From the IMG/VR virus record IMGVR_UViG_3300025286_000124, positions 1 to 25,878 of that record: 25,878 bases of DNA; one strand, 5' to 3'. Shown here one piece after another: positions 1 to 7,217 of the stretch. Below the pieces are notes generated by a model, which saw only the letters and a program-made list of their open reading frames with translations, made no database searches and was not told the origin of the DNA. Position 1 is the first letter of the stretch, and the number at the start of each line of letters is the position of its first letter. The position numbers and the translations under genes were made by a program. This stretch comes from a virus.

Positions 1-630
1 TTGACCGGCCCTCGTTGCTGCCGCCTTCGACATCCCCTTGCCAATAAACAACCCGGATACAGTGGCAACGAAGTCGAGCGAGGCCTCGCGGGTCACCCGC
101 CACGCAGACATCGGCTGATCCATCAACTTTCTGGCTGCAACATCCCTGATAAACTGGCCGGTGCCAGCGCCAGCAAGGCCACCTGCTGCTAGTCCTGCTG
201 GCCCGAGTGGCGCGCCTGCGACCATGCCGACTGCACCGGCAACAGCCGGGAATGATGGCCCGGTGCCCTTGGCAATTGCGCGGGCGATACCAGGTGCAAC
301 CGCCTGGAGTTGCCCGTCGTTGTCGAGGTAGACGATCTTGCCGCGATGCATACCGAAGCGCGAACGGTCGATCTTCATCTTTTTTGAGTACCAATTCATC
401 CTGGCGTTAGCGTCCTCAGCCAGCGAGGCAATGGCAACGTCTGAGATATCAGCCGCCCCCTCGGTGCCCCGCTTCGCATGCACCGGCACGCCGGTGTAGG
501 TGGTAGGCTGCGGCTCAATCGTCTCAGCAACTTCTTTGGCCCAATCGACACCAGAGCCAGCCTGTGCTGCTGGCTGCACTGCTCGCGGCGTGCGCTTTTC
601 TATTTCTTCAGCCCAGTTGATATCAGACAT
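1..630 (-). CDS. Ejection-type virion protein, N-terminal part (cut by left edge)
   Basis: The reading frame starts with ATG at 630, directly after the TAG of the upstream gene, and stays open for 210 codons to the window edge. The protein begins MSDINWAEEIEKRTPR and soon repeats the pattern as VDWAKEVAETIEP, so two W-A-(E/K)-E type segments sit in the first 40 residues. A middle segment reads IDRSRFGMHRGKIVYLDNDG. From about residue 120 it becomes Ala/Gly-rich and helical (AGAVGMVAGAPLGPAGLAAG), like the membrane-active stretches of podovirus ejection proteins. It is the third consecutive gene of this type, after the nozzle and accessory genes, which fits a protein carried in the capsid and ejected with the DNA. 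Any enzymatic domain, such as a transglycosylase, would lie outside the window. Role inferred from position and composition; homology not tested. Confidence 0.75.
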   Translation of the reverse strand, partial: MSDINWAEEIEKRTPRAVQPAAQAGSGVDWAKEVAETIEPQPTTYTGVPVHAKRGTEGAADISDVAIASLAEDANARMNWYSKKMKIDRSRFGMHRGKIVYLDNDGQLQAVAPGIARAIAKGTGPSFPAVAGAVGMVAGAPLGPAGLAAGGLAGAGTGQFIRDVAARKLMDQPMSAWRVTREASLDFVATVSGLFIGKGMSKAAATRAGQ

Positions 631-1896
631 CTAAACTCCAAACTCTTCGAGCAGCGTTTTCCTAACTTTCGCCTTGGCAGCGTCATCGGAAAGTCCTTGT
701 CCTGTGTATTTAATGAACAGCTCTTCGCCTCGCTTTTGGAATATCTGAGGCATCTCGGCGATGTAATCTCTGTCATCATCAGTCCAATCCAAACCACGAC
801 GCCGCACATAGTTGTATTTACGCAAAGCGTTTCTGGTAAATTCGATCATGTTTTGGCGCTTGGCTTCGACCTGCGAGGGCGAGTCACCATCAAACAATCC
901 AGTGCCAGTGTGCGGGATGAATATCTCAGCTCGTTTATACTCAGTTGGGTTGACCGCAACACCCGATAGGTCTTTCAGGATGGCGGTAAAATTGGCACCG
1001 GTAGTGGCCCGGTATTGAGAGTATTCAAAGAGTGTCTGCATATCTTCACGCGAGGGTTGCCCGAGAAGGCCACCAGCTTTCTCTTGCCAAGCCGTCTTCA
1101 TAGCGCTCCATCTATAACCGAGCTGGTGGAACTTGGGCTGGTACTGAGACTGTGCCCGGCTCAAGAGGTTCAGCGTGTCACTCGTCGATAGTACCTTCTT
1201 CTCGACGACACCTTTCGTTGGCTTGGCAAGCTCGCCCAACGTGGCAGTGCCGGTTGCAAGTGTAAACCCACCCTTACCATCTGACTGCATTTTCAGCCCT
1301 GACGGAAATGGTCGATAGTTCCGGTTACTTATTGCCTCTTGCGCACTCACAATACGCGGGGTTGGGTTTTTTGGATCAGTCCAATCCATGACGGCTTGAG
1401 GTTTCGGCGTCGTGGGTGCCCTCGTCCACTCCCTGAGCTGGGCCTCCATAACCGCCTCTGGAGCTAATTCGCCAATCCGTGCAAGTGTCGCGGCTGGCCC
1501 CCTCGTTCCAAGATCAGTAGTTGTTGGTCCTCCGTATCCGCCATAAAGTTCCCGTAATCCTTCTCGCTGCCTTCGCACGCGCTCTGCTTCTTCTGCTGCT
1601 CTGTCTCTTGTTGCAATCCCCTGCTTCAACGCCTGCGTCTGTAACGGGGCAAGCGCTGCCGCCCGTTCACCTGCGGCCACCTGCTGCTCATACAGCCGCC
1701 TCTGCATCTCGGTCGCCCCAGCCGCTTGCATTGCACCCGGAAGGCCCGCCATAGTTCGCGCCATTATGCTTGGGCGTTGGCCGACTGGGCCAGGTTGACC
1801 CGCAGCGAGCAGACCGGCACCAGCATGTCCAAGACCCCCCAAAAACGCGGGTTGTCGATACCAGGGAGTCGCTGTTCCTTTTGTGTTATATGCCAT
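631..1896 (-). CDS. Internal virion / ejection-type protein
   Basis: A 421-aa protein. The ATG at 1896 is preferred over the TTG one codon upstream because a GAGGG ribosome binding site lies about 7 bases before it. The N-terminus (residues 1-60) is Gly/Ala-rich (FLGGLGHAGAGLLAAGQPGPVG). Residues about 60-130 form a charged helix with many Ala, Glu, Arg and Gln. The C-terminal half is a mixed globular region (PKFHQLGYRWSAMKTAWQEK ... EMPQIFQKRGEELFIKYTGQGLSDDAAKAKVRKTLLEEFGV). No catalytic motif is visible. Its place between two other long Ala/Gly-rich proteins downstream of the nozzle gene suggests an ejection protein, like P22 gp7/gp16/gp20 in position rather than in sequence. The stop codon abuts the next start. 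Confidence 0.7.
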   Translation of the reverse strand: MAYNTKGTATPWYRQPAFLGGLGHAGAGLLAAGQPGPVGQRPSIMARTMAGLPGAMQAAGATEMQRRLYEQQVAAGERAAALAPLQTQALKQGIATRDRAAEEAERVRRQREGLRELYGGYGGPTTTDLGTRGPAATLARIGELAPEAVMEAQLREWTRAPTTPKPQAVMDWTDPKNPTPRIVSAQEAISNRNYRPFPSGLKMQSDGKGGFTLATGTATLGELAKPTKGVVEKKVLSTSDTLNLLSRAQSQYQPKFHQLGYRWSAMKTAWQEKAGGLLGQPSREDMQTLFEYSQYRATTGANFTAILKDLSGVAVNPTEYKRAEIFIPHTGTGLFDGDSPSQVEAKRQNMIEFTRNALRKYNYVRRRGLDWTDDDRDYIAEMPQIFQKRGEELFIKYTGQGLSDDAAKAKVRKTLLEEFGV

Positions 1897-1906
1897 CAAT
1901 TTGCCC

Positions 1907-2770
1907 TCATACCAATGTGCTCAGAGCGCCAAGCGCTGCACCGCCGCCAACAAACGGCAAAGTCGGTGAGATCGATCCACCGACTGCCGCACCGCCGAGC
2001 AATCCCAGAAGCGGGTTCGCGGCCTGCTGCGGCTGGAGTGATGTTTGTTGACTGCCAAGGCCACCGCCGCCAACCGCTGCGAGATACTGACCGATACGCT
2101 GGGTAGGCTCTGCCTGCTGATATCCGAAGCGCGCCGCTTGTTCAGCTGCCTGCGCCGCCAGAAGGCTCTCGCGTGTCGCACCCACGCCGCCCAGAGTGGC
2201 GATGTCGCTGTAATCCGCTTGAGCGAGTTGTGGTGCCATGCCAGCAAATTGATCCTGGGTTGCGCGTTCCTGCGCATAGGTCGGATAGGCCAGCTGCGCC
2301 GAAACGTCGCCAACCGAACTCAGGTAGTCCTCGGCGACATTGCCCAATGCCGTCGCACTGGCGATGTTGGAGCCGCCTCGGCCAGCTGCCGAAAACGCCC
2401 CGCGAACACCCGGTAGAGCAACATCTTCAAACTGCCGCGTCAGTGGCCGTACAGCACGGTCGACCATAGCTTGGTAAGCAGGGTTTTCCAGACCGGTAAA
2501 GCCGCCCCCGATGACGTCCTGCGCATGGGCCAGACCTGCCTGCTGGAGCGGCGAGCCTGCCAACGCTCGGGTCGTCGCCAGGTTCAGTGAGGTTGCCGTT
2601 TCTGGACTGAATGGCGCTACAGTCGTGCCAGGGAAAAACTGTGTCGGCCGATCCAGAATGTCTCTTTGCGCCGCCTCGAACCCCCGTTGCAAGAAGGGTT
2701 GCTGAAACGCGGGCGGTCCTGAGATAGTTCTGGTCTCGATGGGAGTGTTTCGTCCGCTACCAGTGCTCAT
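1907..2770 (-). CDS. Internal virion / ejection-type protein
   Basis: A 287-aa protein whose ATG overlaps the stop of the GNAT-like gene (ATGA). The early segment GFEAAQRDILDRPTQFFPGTTVAPFSPET resembles proteins that sit at this position in many podoviruses. The middle (GRGGSNIASATALGNVAEDYL) is Gly/Ser/Ala-rich. The C-terminal 45 residues are strongly hydrophobic and Gly-rich (NPLLGLLGGAAVGGSISPTL), which would suit membrane insertion. There are no cysteines and no enzyme motif. Together with its two downstream neighbours it probably forms the set ejected into the host envelope with the DNA. Function is inferred from context and composition. Confidence 0.7.
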   Translation of the reverse strand: MSTGSGRNTPIETRTISGPPAFQQPFLQRGFEAAQRDILDRPTQFFPGTTVAPFSPETATSLNLATTRALAGSPLQQAGLAHAQDVIGGGFTGLENPAYQAMVDRAVRPLTRQFEDVALPGVRGAFSAAGRGGSNIASATALGNVAEDYLSSVGDVSAQLAYPTYAQERATQDQFAGMAPQLAQADYSDIATLGGVGATRESLLAAQAAEQAARFGYQQAEPTQRIGQYLAAVGGGGLGSQQTSLQPQQAANPLLGLLGGAAVGGSISPTLPFVGGGAALGALSTLV

Positions 2771-3189
2771 AAATCTTTCTCCAAAAGGATATGGGTCTTC
2801 GTCCAGTCAGGAAGCACACGCTCCCATCCCGGCCTTCCCCATGCCTCGATTGTCTGACAGTCGCGCTCGCGACCAAAGGCTTCGATATGCGCGAGGTGGT
2901 GCAACCAGTCTTCGCGCCTCTGGCCGACTAAAATGACTAAGCTGATCGTTTTCTTGGCCGGATAGGTGATGATCTCGACTATGCATACTGCCGTCGCCTC
3001 GCCATCCTGATATGCGACGAAGGCCACCATGTTTTTTTGAGAAATAGCATCGTAGATGTCAGCAACTCCGTAGCGCCTAGAGCCGCGCTCCAGAGCCGGG
3101 ATGACCCAGGATACCATATGCGGCCAGTGCAATCCCAAGTTCGCGTCACCGACAACAACCAGCTCGCTATCCGAGGACGACGTAGCCAT
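2767..3189 (-). CDS. GNAT-fold-like phage protein
   Basis: A 140-aa protein. The segments HMVSWVIPALERG, YGVADIYDAISQKNMVAFVAYQDGEATAVCIVEIITYP and HLAHIEAFGRERDCQTIEAWGRPGWERVLPDW match the layout of small GNAT-like proteins often found between the tail hub and ejection genes of podoviruses. The usual acetyl-CoA loop (R/Q-x-x-G-x-G/A) is not clear, so enzymatic activity is uncertain and a structural role is possible. The chosen ATG overlaps the 3' end of the previous gene by 23 bases, and the stop overlaps the next start (ATGA). Family assignment is from motif memory. Confidence 0.7.
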   Translation of the reverse strand: MATSSSDSELVVVGDANLGLHWPHMVSWVIPALERGSRRYGVADIYDAISQKNMVAFVAYQDGEATAVCIVEIITYPAKKTISLVILVGQRREDWLHHLAHIEAFGRERDCQTIEAWGRPGWERVLPDWTKTHILLEKDL

Positions 3190-3523
3190 AGGTCCGGTCA
3201 GTCGTTGAAGTGCTGGTGTGAGTCAATGTGGCGGTCTGATCGCCGCGTGCCGAGACATAGAGGTTAGCCATTGCTGCTGCCGCATTTGCCGTGGTCGGCA
3301 TGAACACGATTATGCTGGCCGCACCAATGCGGAAATCGTTCAAGGTCGTCGTGGCCGAACTGGCCGAAAGGGTCACCGACCCCTTGGCATTGATTTTCCC
3401 GTTTAACAGATTGTTGACAATCGTCGCCAGCTCCAGGCGGTGTTCTTCCTCGTTTGTATGAACCAGTGGCGCACGCCTGTAGGCCTCGACAAGCGCTTCA
3501 GCGCGTGGTGATGTGAGTGCCAT
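3167..3523 (-). CDS. Small beta-rich virion protein
   Basis: A 118-aa protein. A helical N-terminus (SPRAEALVEAYRRAPLVHTNEEEHRLELATIVNNLLNGK) is followed by a beta-rich domain rich in Thr, Ser and Ala: NAKGSVTLSASSATTTLNDFRI, then MPTTANAAAAMANLYVSARGDQ and a closing DRTYGYVVLG. Proteins with this pattern are common beside the nozzle/stabilisation gene of short-tailed phages and are thought to be minor tail or neck components. The family has no firm function known to me. The start lies just after the stop of a 22-codon ORF. No signal peptide or membrane segment is seen. Confidence 0.75.
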   Translation of the reverse strand: MALTSPRAEALVEAYRRAPLVHTNEEEHRLELATIVNNLLNGKINAKGSVTLSASSATTTLNDFRIGAASIIVFMPTTANAAAAMANLYVSARGDQTATLTHTSTSTTDRTYGYVVLG

Positions 3524-3524
3524 G

Positions 3525-3593
3525 TCAGTCTACAAGAACCTTGGCGCGGTCTAGCAACGACGGCGGACGCGGCAGGAATGATGCGTTAACCAT
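3525..3593 (-). CDS. Possible 22-aa ORF with the NASFLPR motif
   Basis: The ORF ATG(3593)...TGA(3525) encodes MVNASFLPRPPSLLDRAKVLVD. Its ATG overlaps a TGATG at the end of a partial copy of the nozzle gene's last codons, so it could be translated by coupling. The segment NASFLPRxxSLL(D/E) reappears near the N-terminus of the 818-aa virion protein (12126-14582). That makes random origin less likely, but no ribosome binding site is visible. It may be a leftover of a longer gene, or a short leader for the 118-aa gene that follows one base later. Confidence 0.35.
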   Translation of the reverse strand: MVNASFLPRPPSLLDRAKVLVD

Positions 3594-3610
3594 CAGGTAA
3601 CGCTAGTGCC
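3591..3610. repeat. Direct repeat, left copy
   Basis: CATCAGGTAACGCTAGTGCC. It matches 4080-4099 at 19 of 20 bases in the same orientation, 489 bases apart. On the minus strand it encodes VGTSVT-stop, mirroring the VGTGVT-stop end of the nozzle protein. The nuclease-like gene lies between the two copies. Confidence 0.85.
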
Positions 3611-3630
3611 AACAGACGTGTATGATTTTT

Positions 3631-4059
3631 TCATGCCTTCAGCTTTTCTCTGTTGGCAAGGTGAGCTTCCCTGATTTCATCTTTAGATTGCCCCTCGTAG
3701 GCCACCGCATGATGGGCTTTAATCATTTTAGCATTCACGCTTTCAGCGTCATCGCCAACGTACAACAGGCCCAGGATTCTCCCAAACTTTCCACGCCCAA
3801 AAGATTGCAGATAGATTTCCTTGTTTTTTTGAGAATCGACAAGTGGGCCATGCTCTGTATCCATCAGCCGGATTAAATGCTGTTTAGCCCTGTTCCCGAA
3901 TCTCTTCTCCTCTTTGTCTCTGGTTCTGCTTTCTGGAGCATCAATTCCATGCAGGCGAACGCGCTGGCTGCGAAGCCACACGTCAAAACCGAGATCGATA
4001 TCAACGTCGGCCGTGTCTCCGTCCACGATCTTGATGAGTTCTACCTGATAGTGATACAC
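3631..4059 (-). CDS. Staphylococcal-nuclease-like (thermonuclease) protein
   Basis: About 142 aa, of SNase (PF00565) type. Visible motifs are VELIKIVDGDTADVDIDLGF (first strands with the DGDT loop), VRLHGIDAPESR (the Arg, Asp and Glu expected at the calcium/catalytic site) and GKFGRILGLLYV (the position of the second catalytic Arg). The C-terminus ends in a charged helix. The family cleaves DNA and RNA with calcium. The longest frame begins at 4128 inside the nozzle gene, but the GTG at 4059 has a GGAG nine bases upstream and starts just before the family fold, so it is preferred; a GTG at 4065 is an alternative. There is no signal peptide, so it would act in the cytoplasm or be packaged. The flanking direct repeats suggest it is an inserted accessory gene. 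Confidence 0.85.
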   Translation of the reverse strand: MYHYQVELIKIVDGDTADVDIDLGFDVWLRSQRVRLHGIDAPESRTRDKEEKRFGNRAKQHLIRLMDTEHGPLVDSQKNKEIYLQSFGRGKFGRILGLLYVGDDAESVNAKMIKAHHAVAYEGQSKDEIREAHLANREKLKA

Positions 4060-4079
4060 GCTCACACGCTCCGCATTGG

Positions 4080-4099
4080 CATCAGGTAACGCCAGTGCC
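4080..4099. repeat. Direct repeat, right copy (3' end of nozzle gene)
   Basis: CATCAGGTAACGCCAGTGCC. This copy contains the real stop codon and last codons of the nozzle gene. It pairs with 3591-3610 on the other side of the nuclease gene. Confidence 0.85.
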
Positions 4100-5632
4100 G
4101 ACCGCCGTGATCTCAACTCCCTGTGCATGCGTCCATGTGCCGCCAGCGGCGACCGAGCAACGCACCCTGTGGTGCCTGCCTTCAGACAGCAGCGTGCAAA
4201 GGCCAGAGGCGTTCAGTGAAGCCGCACTGCCGAAACTGGCACTGTCCTGCACCCGAATGCGACTAGCAACTGCTGCTGTGATAGTGCCGCCATCGATATA
4301 GGGGCGTATCCCAGTGACCTCGGAACGCTGCCCTCTGAACGGCTGGAACTCTCCGGTGTCGAGGGTCGCAGCAAGGTTCGCGCCTTCAAACGTGCAATAG
4401 ACATTGGACCCATTAAATGCCGCCAGCACCTTATCTCCGCCCTGGTAGGCACGACTGCCCAACGGGAAGGGTAGGCCGCTCAAAGTTGATGAAATGGTGT
4501 CCAGTTCAGACAGCGTCAGACCGGCGTCAACGCCGGTGAAGACTAATTGAGTCGTGACCTCGCCCTCGGACCATTTGTTCTCGGCCCAATTGTAGAACCA
4601 GATGCGGTTTGGCTCGCCCGCTATGCTGGTTCCTTCGCCGGGATGGCTCCAGCAAACTGTCTTGTTCACTGGGTCGATTGCTGAAAACATGCGGCTCTGG
4701 TTTGACAGATCGAAGTTATCCCAGAAGAACCGGTCCACCATGCCGTGGCCGATAGGCGTGGAAGATGTGCCGTCCGTGAAATAAAACCCTTCTTCACTGA
4801 CGTAGAAAACAAGCCGTCCATGTCCGATGACACTGCCGCTGATCGGCGTCCCGTGGCGTCGATTAATTGTATCTAACTGATAGGTGAGCGGAGCGCCCAC
4901 AAACGACATGCGCACGATTTGGTGCTCAAGAAATATCAGCCCGTATTCGGCACCGCCAACGACCCGCATGACTCGCCCTGCCTCACCACCAGCAACATTC
5001 TGGAAGTCGGAGAGTGTTGAAGCAGCTGGCGTGAAATTCTTTGAATCATTCAGGCCAGACCACCAGACTCTTGACGGCTGATCTCCATCAGTTTCGTCGG
5101 TAGTGTCGCCCAACACGACCTGATCCCGAATGACGGCAATATGGCGTGCCTGCGGCTTGTCGCTTGAGGTGATGTGGTCAGAGAAGTTGCCGCTGCCAAT
5201 CGCTGCCCCCTGAAGCGGAGTAGCTATATGCGTGGCGAGAATGGTGTTGCCGAAATGCGCATATTCGATCTGGGCGTCAGATGCAGCTTCCTCATAATCG
5301 CCCGTAACATCAGTCAAAGATTCCGACACGTCGATACGATACAACTTGGTTGCATCAGCCGCATAGATGTAGACCTCGCCGCCTGTTGCCTGCACTGCAA
5401 CCGCACCCTGACATCTGGCAGTCAACGCCGAGGCCTGGGTTTTGAGATTGGGCAGTGGGCGGAAGCCGTCTGTCGTCGGGATTACGTTGATCGCATTGAT
5501 GCTGCCAGACGACCCGAGGGGTGCGCGGTCAGGTGCCCAACCGGAAAAGCCTACAATCGGCTGCGGTGCGACATCGATGTTATTGGCTACACCGATCTGA
5601 AACTGTTGCAGCCGCTGCGTCAGCGTCATCAT
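4082..5632 (-). CDS. Nozzle / tail hub protein (packaged-DNA stabilisation, P22 gp10-like)
   Basis: A 516-aa protein. After a short helical start it shows the family opening VGFSGWAPDRAPLGSSGSINAINVIPTTDGFRPLPNL. A series of beta blades follows, consistent with the beta-propeller of short-tail hub/nozzle proteins (P22 gp10, SU10 nozzle). Examples are GEVYIYAADATKLYRIDV, RVWWSGLNDSKNFTP, GLIFLEHQIVRMSFVG and GRLVFYVSEEGFYFTDG. The last part has small beta repeats. It probably assembles below the adaptor ring and closes the tail channel. It starts four bases before the adaptor stop (ATGATGA), so the two are coupled. Its last codons are duplicated beyond the nuclease gene. Confidence 0.85.
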   Translation of the reverse strand: MMTLTQRLQQFQIGVANNIDVAPQPIVGFSGWAPDRAPLGSSGSINAINVIPTTDGFRPLPNLKTQASALTARCQGAVAVQATGGEVYIYAADATKLYRIDVSESLTDVTGDYEEAASDAQIEYAHFGNTILATHIATPLQGAAIGSGNFSDHITSSDKPQARHIAVIRDQVVLGDTTDETDGDQPSRVWWSGLNDSKNFTPAASTLSDFQNVAGGEAGRVMRVVGGAEYGLIFLEHQIVRMSFVGAPLTYQLDTINRRHGTPISGSVIGHGRLVFYVSEEGFYFTDGTSSTPIGHGMVDRFFWDNFDLSNQSRMFSAIDPVNKTVCWSHPGEGTSIAGEPNRIWFYNWAENKWSEGEVTTQLVFTGVDAGLTLSELDTISSTLSGLPFPLGSRAYQGGDKVLAAFNGSNVYCTFEGANLAATLDTGEFQPFRGQRSEVTGIRPYIDGGTITAAVASRIRVQDSASFGSAASLNASGLCTLLSEGRHHRVRCSVAAGGTWTHAQGVEITAVGTGVT

Positions 5633-6534
5633 GCCTTGGTCACATTCGTTCGCATGATGAGCGGGGAGCCGCTGTGACGGTCGCCCCTGTTGGCTATTGA
5701 AATTCGATCTCTGGTTTCCTCATATAACGCCGTGTAGCGAAGCACTGCCGTGTTGTCCTTAATGAAGTTAGCGGCTTCGATCAGCGACCCATAGAGATAA
5801 AGCCCGGTCTTGTTCAACAATACGTTGTTGTCGTCACCATCCGAGGAAAACGCAGCCAGCCGGCGATAGTAGAGCATCTGCGCCGAATAGGCCGAATCAC
5901 TGGCCCCGCCAAAAACGATGTATTCACCTTCAATGGTGTAGGTCTTCGGCTTCGAGGTTTCTGATCCGGCATAAGTCGAATGAAAACTGTAAGGCTCGAA
6001 GTGCTCCAGCGTGCGTCTTGGATCACCGTCAATGTAGACACGTCGCATGCGGACATAGCGCGATGGCAAAGGCACACCGCCAGGTGGCGTCAGCCGCCAC
6101 TGGGTGCCATCGAAATAGAAGTAAGCATCATGCCCGGTAACCAAATCTGCGGCCTCCAAAGCATCGCCACCATCGCCTTTGCGGATATTGGTGTTGCCAA
6201 GACCGCTGACGTTGAGCGTTGCAGCCCCAGTATTGTTAGCCGCGATTTCACCCTTGATGGTGTCGCCCAGAGTCAATGAGGTAAATGCAGTAGAGGGAGT
6301 CAGAGTGAGAGCGTTCGCCGTGCCACCGGCTGTACCCCCGTCAACCGTCGCTTCGAGAACCAGATCGGCCTGCGCTTCCATCTCACGCAGACGCAAATCA
6401 GGGTCGTTGGCAATCCGGTCTTCAGCCAGCTTGATAAACTCATTGGTGCGGTCGTCGGTGACAATGGTGTCGCTGGCACGATCAAGCCAGTTCTGCACCG
6501 CAGTTCTGAGAGTGGCATAGGTCGTGATTGCCAT
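5629..6534 (-). CDS. Phage adaptor protein (SU10/DUF6682-like) with inserted beta domain
   Basis: A 301-aa protein. The N-terminus (TYATLRTAVQNWLDRASDTIVTDDRTNEFIKLAEDRIANDPDLRLREME) and the C-terminal half (PSRYVRMRRVYIDGDPRRTLEHFEPYSFHSTYAG, TIEGEYIVFGG, YYRRLAAFSSDGDDNNVLLNKTGLYLYGSLIEAANFIKD) are typical of the adaptor that joins portal to nozzle in short-tailed phages. Between them, residues about 62-150 carry a segment usually seen in tail-fibre proteins: GGTAGGTANALTLTPSTAFT, then NNTGAATLNVSGLGNTNIRK, then YFYFDGTQWRL. This looks like a domain inserted in the adaptor. The start is one base after the stop of the previous gene. Confidence 0.85.
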   Translation of the reverse strand: MAITTYATLRTAVQNWLDRASDTIVTDDRTNEFIKLAEDRIANDPDLRLREMEAQADLVLEATVDGGTAGGTANALTLTPSTAFTSLTLGDTIKGEIAANNTGAATLNVSGLGNTNIRKGDGGDALEAADLVTGHDAYFYFDGTQWRLTPPGGVPLPSRYVRMRRVYIDGDPRRTLEHFEPYSFHSTYAGSETSKPKTYTIEGEYIVFGGASDSAYSAQMLYYRRLAAFSSDGDDNNVLLNKTGLYLYGSLIEAANFIKDNTAVLRYTALYEETRDRISIANRGDRHSGSPLIMRTNVTKA

Positions 6535-6864
6535 CTACATGCGCCCTTCGCTGGTGCGCCACGCACGGTTATCGATGTCGTTGAGCTTGCGGCGCAAATA
6601 GATCGACTTCTCATGCCGGGGCAGCGTCATGAAGTTGACGCCGTCTTCCTTAATCCACTGTTCGACCACCACCAGCGGGATAGAGGCCACATGCCGCATA
6701 TCCCCGCTTGGCGTGTATCCCTTGCCCTGTGACCTCAAGTCTTTGTTGTTCTCAATAATCGGCTCAACGTCCTGAACCAGTTTGACTGTGGTCAAGTCGC
6801 TTGAGTGGTCGTAGTGGAACTCACTGATGACAGCGCCATCAGCGTCCAGAAGCCGCTTTGTCAC
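6535..6864 (-). CDS. Neck-region structural/accessory protein
   Basis: A 109-aa protein. It belongs to a recognisable phage family with the order FHYDHSSDLTTVKLVQDVEPIIENNKDLRSQG, then GDMRHVASIPLVVVEQWIKEDGVNF, then YLRRKLNDIDNRAWRTSEGRM. Members sit between capsid and adaptor genes in many short-tailed phages, but I know of no established biochemical function. It is hydrophilic and has no signal peptide or cysteine. ATGA overlap with the upstream gene and immediate adjacency to the adaptor place it within the coupled head-neck operon. Confidence 0.8.
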   Translation of the reverse strand: MTKRLLDADGAVISEFHYDHSSDLTTVKLVQDVEPIIENNKDLRSQGKGYTPSGDMRHVASIPLVVVEQWIKEDGVNFMTLPRHEKSIYLRRKLNDIDNRAWRTSEGRM

Positions 6865-7217
6865 GGTGTCATCTCGGTAATATGTATGCTGCCCGAAGCG
6901 CCAAGGAAAACGACATATTTCTGGCCCTTGGTCTTGGTGTAATAGATTGTCTCGGTCGGGATATAGACCGTAGCGGTGGCCGAGGTATCAACACCAAAGG
7001 TGCCCTCAAAATTGGTCGCTGACAGCGCCACCCAACAATCAACCTCACAGCCGATTCGCAGATAGCTGCCGAAGTTTCCAACGACGCCAGATGTAACCTG
7101 ATTGTCGCCGTTCATTACGTAGTTTGTCGCCCCGCTGGCAAATAGGTCGGTTTCGTTAATCGCCCAGGCAGGTGTTGCAAGAAAAACAAGACCCAACAGG
7201 GCCAGCCAAATTCTCAT
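6861..7217 (-). CDS. Small decoration-type protein with a signal peptide
   Basis: A 118-aa protein. Residues 1-19 (MRIWLALLGLVFLATPAWA) form a textbook Sec signal peptide ending in the AWA cleavage motif. The mature part is beta-rich and resembles small head-decoration-like proteins found after the capsid gene in other phages: FGSYLRIGCEVDCWVALSAT, then ATATVYIPTETIYYTKTKGQKYVVFLGASGSIHITEMT. Two cysteines five residues apart (CEVDC) would be suited to oxidation in the periplasm. Such an export signal is unexpected on a capsid-type protein. The start overlaps the stop of the O-antigen ligase-like gene (ATGA), and the stop overlaps the next start in the same way. It may be a virion protein with an unprocessed N-terminus, or a secreted relative of one. 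Confidence 0.75.
   Translation of the reverse strand: MRIWLALLGLVFLATPAWAINETDLFASGATNYVMNGDNQVTSGVVGNFGSYLRIGCEVDCWVALSATNFEGTFGVDTSATATVYIPTETIYYTKTKGQKYVVFLGASGSIHITEMTP

Noticed and set aside
478-969. 163-codon plus-strand ORF at the left end
   Set aside because: Antisense to two well-supported ejection-type genes; no ribosome binding site or domain.
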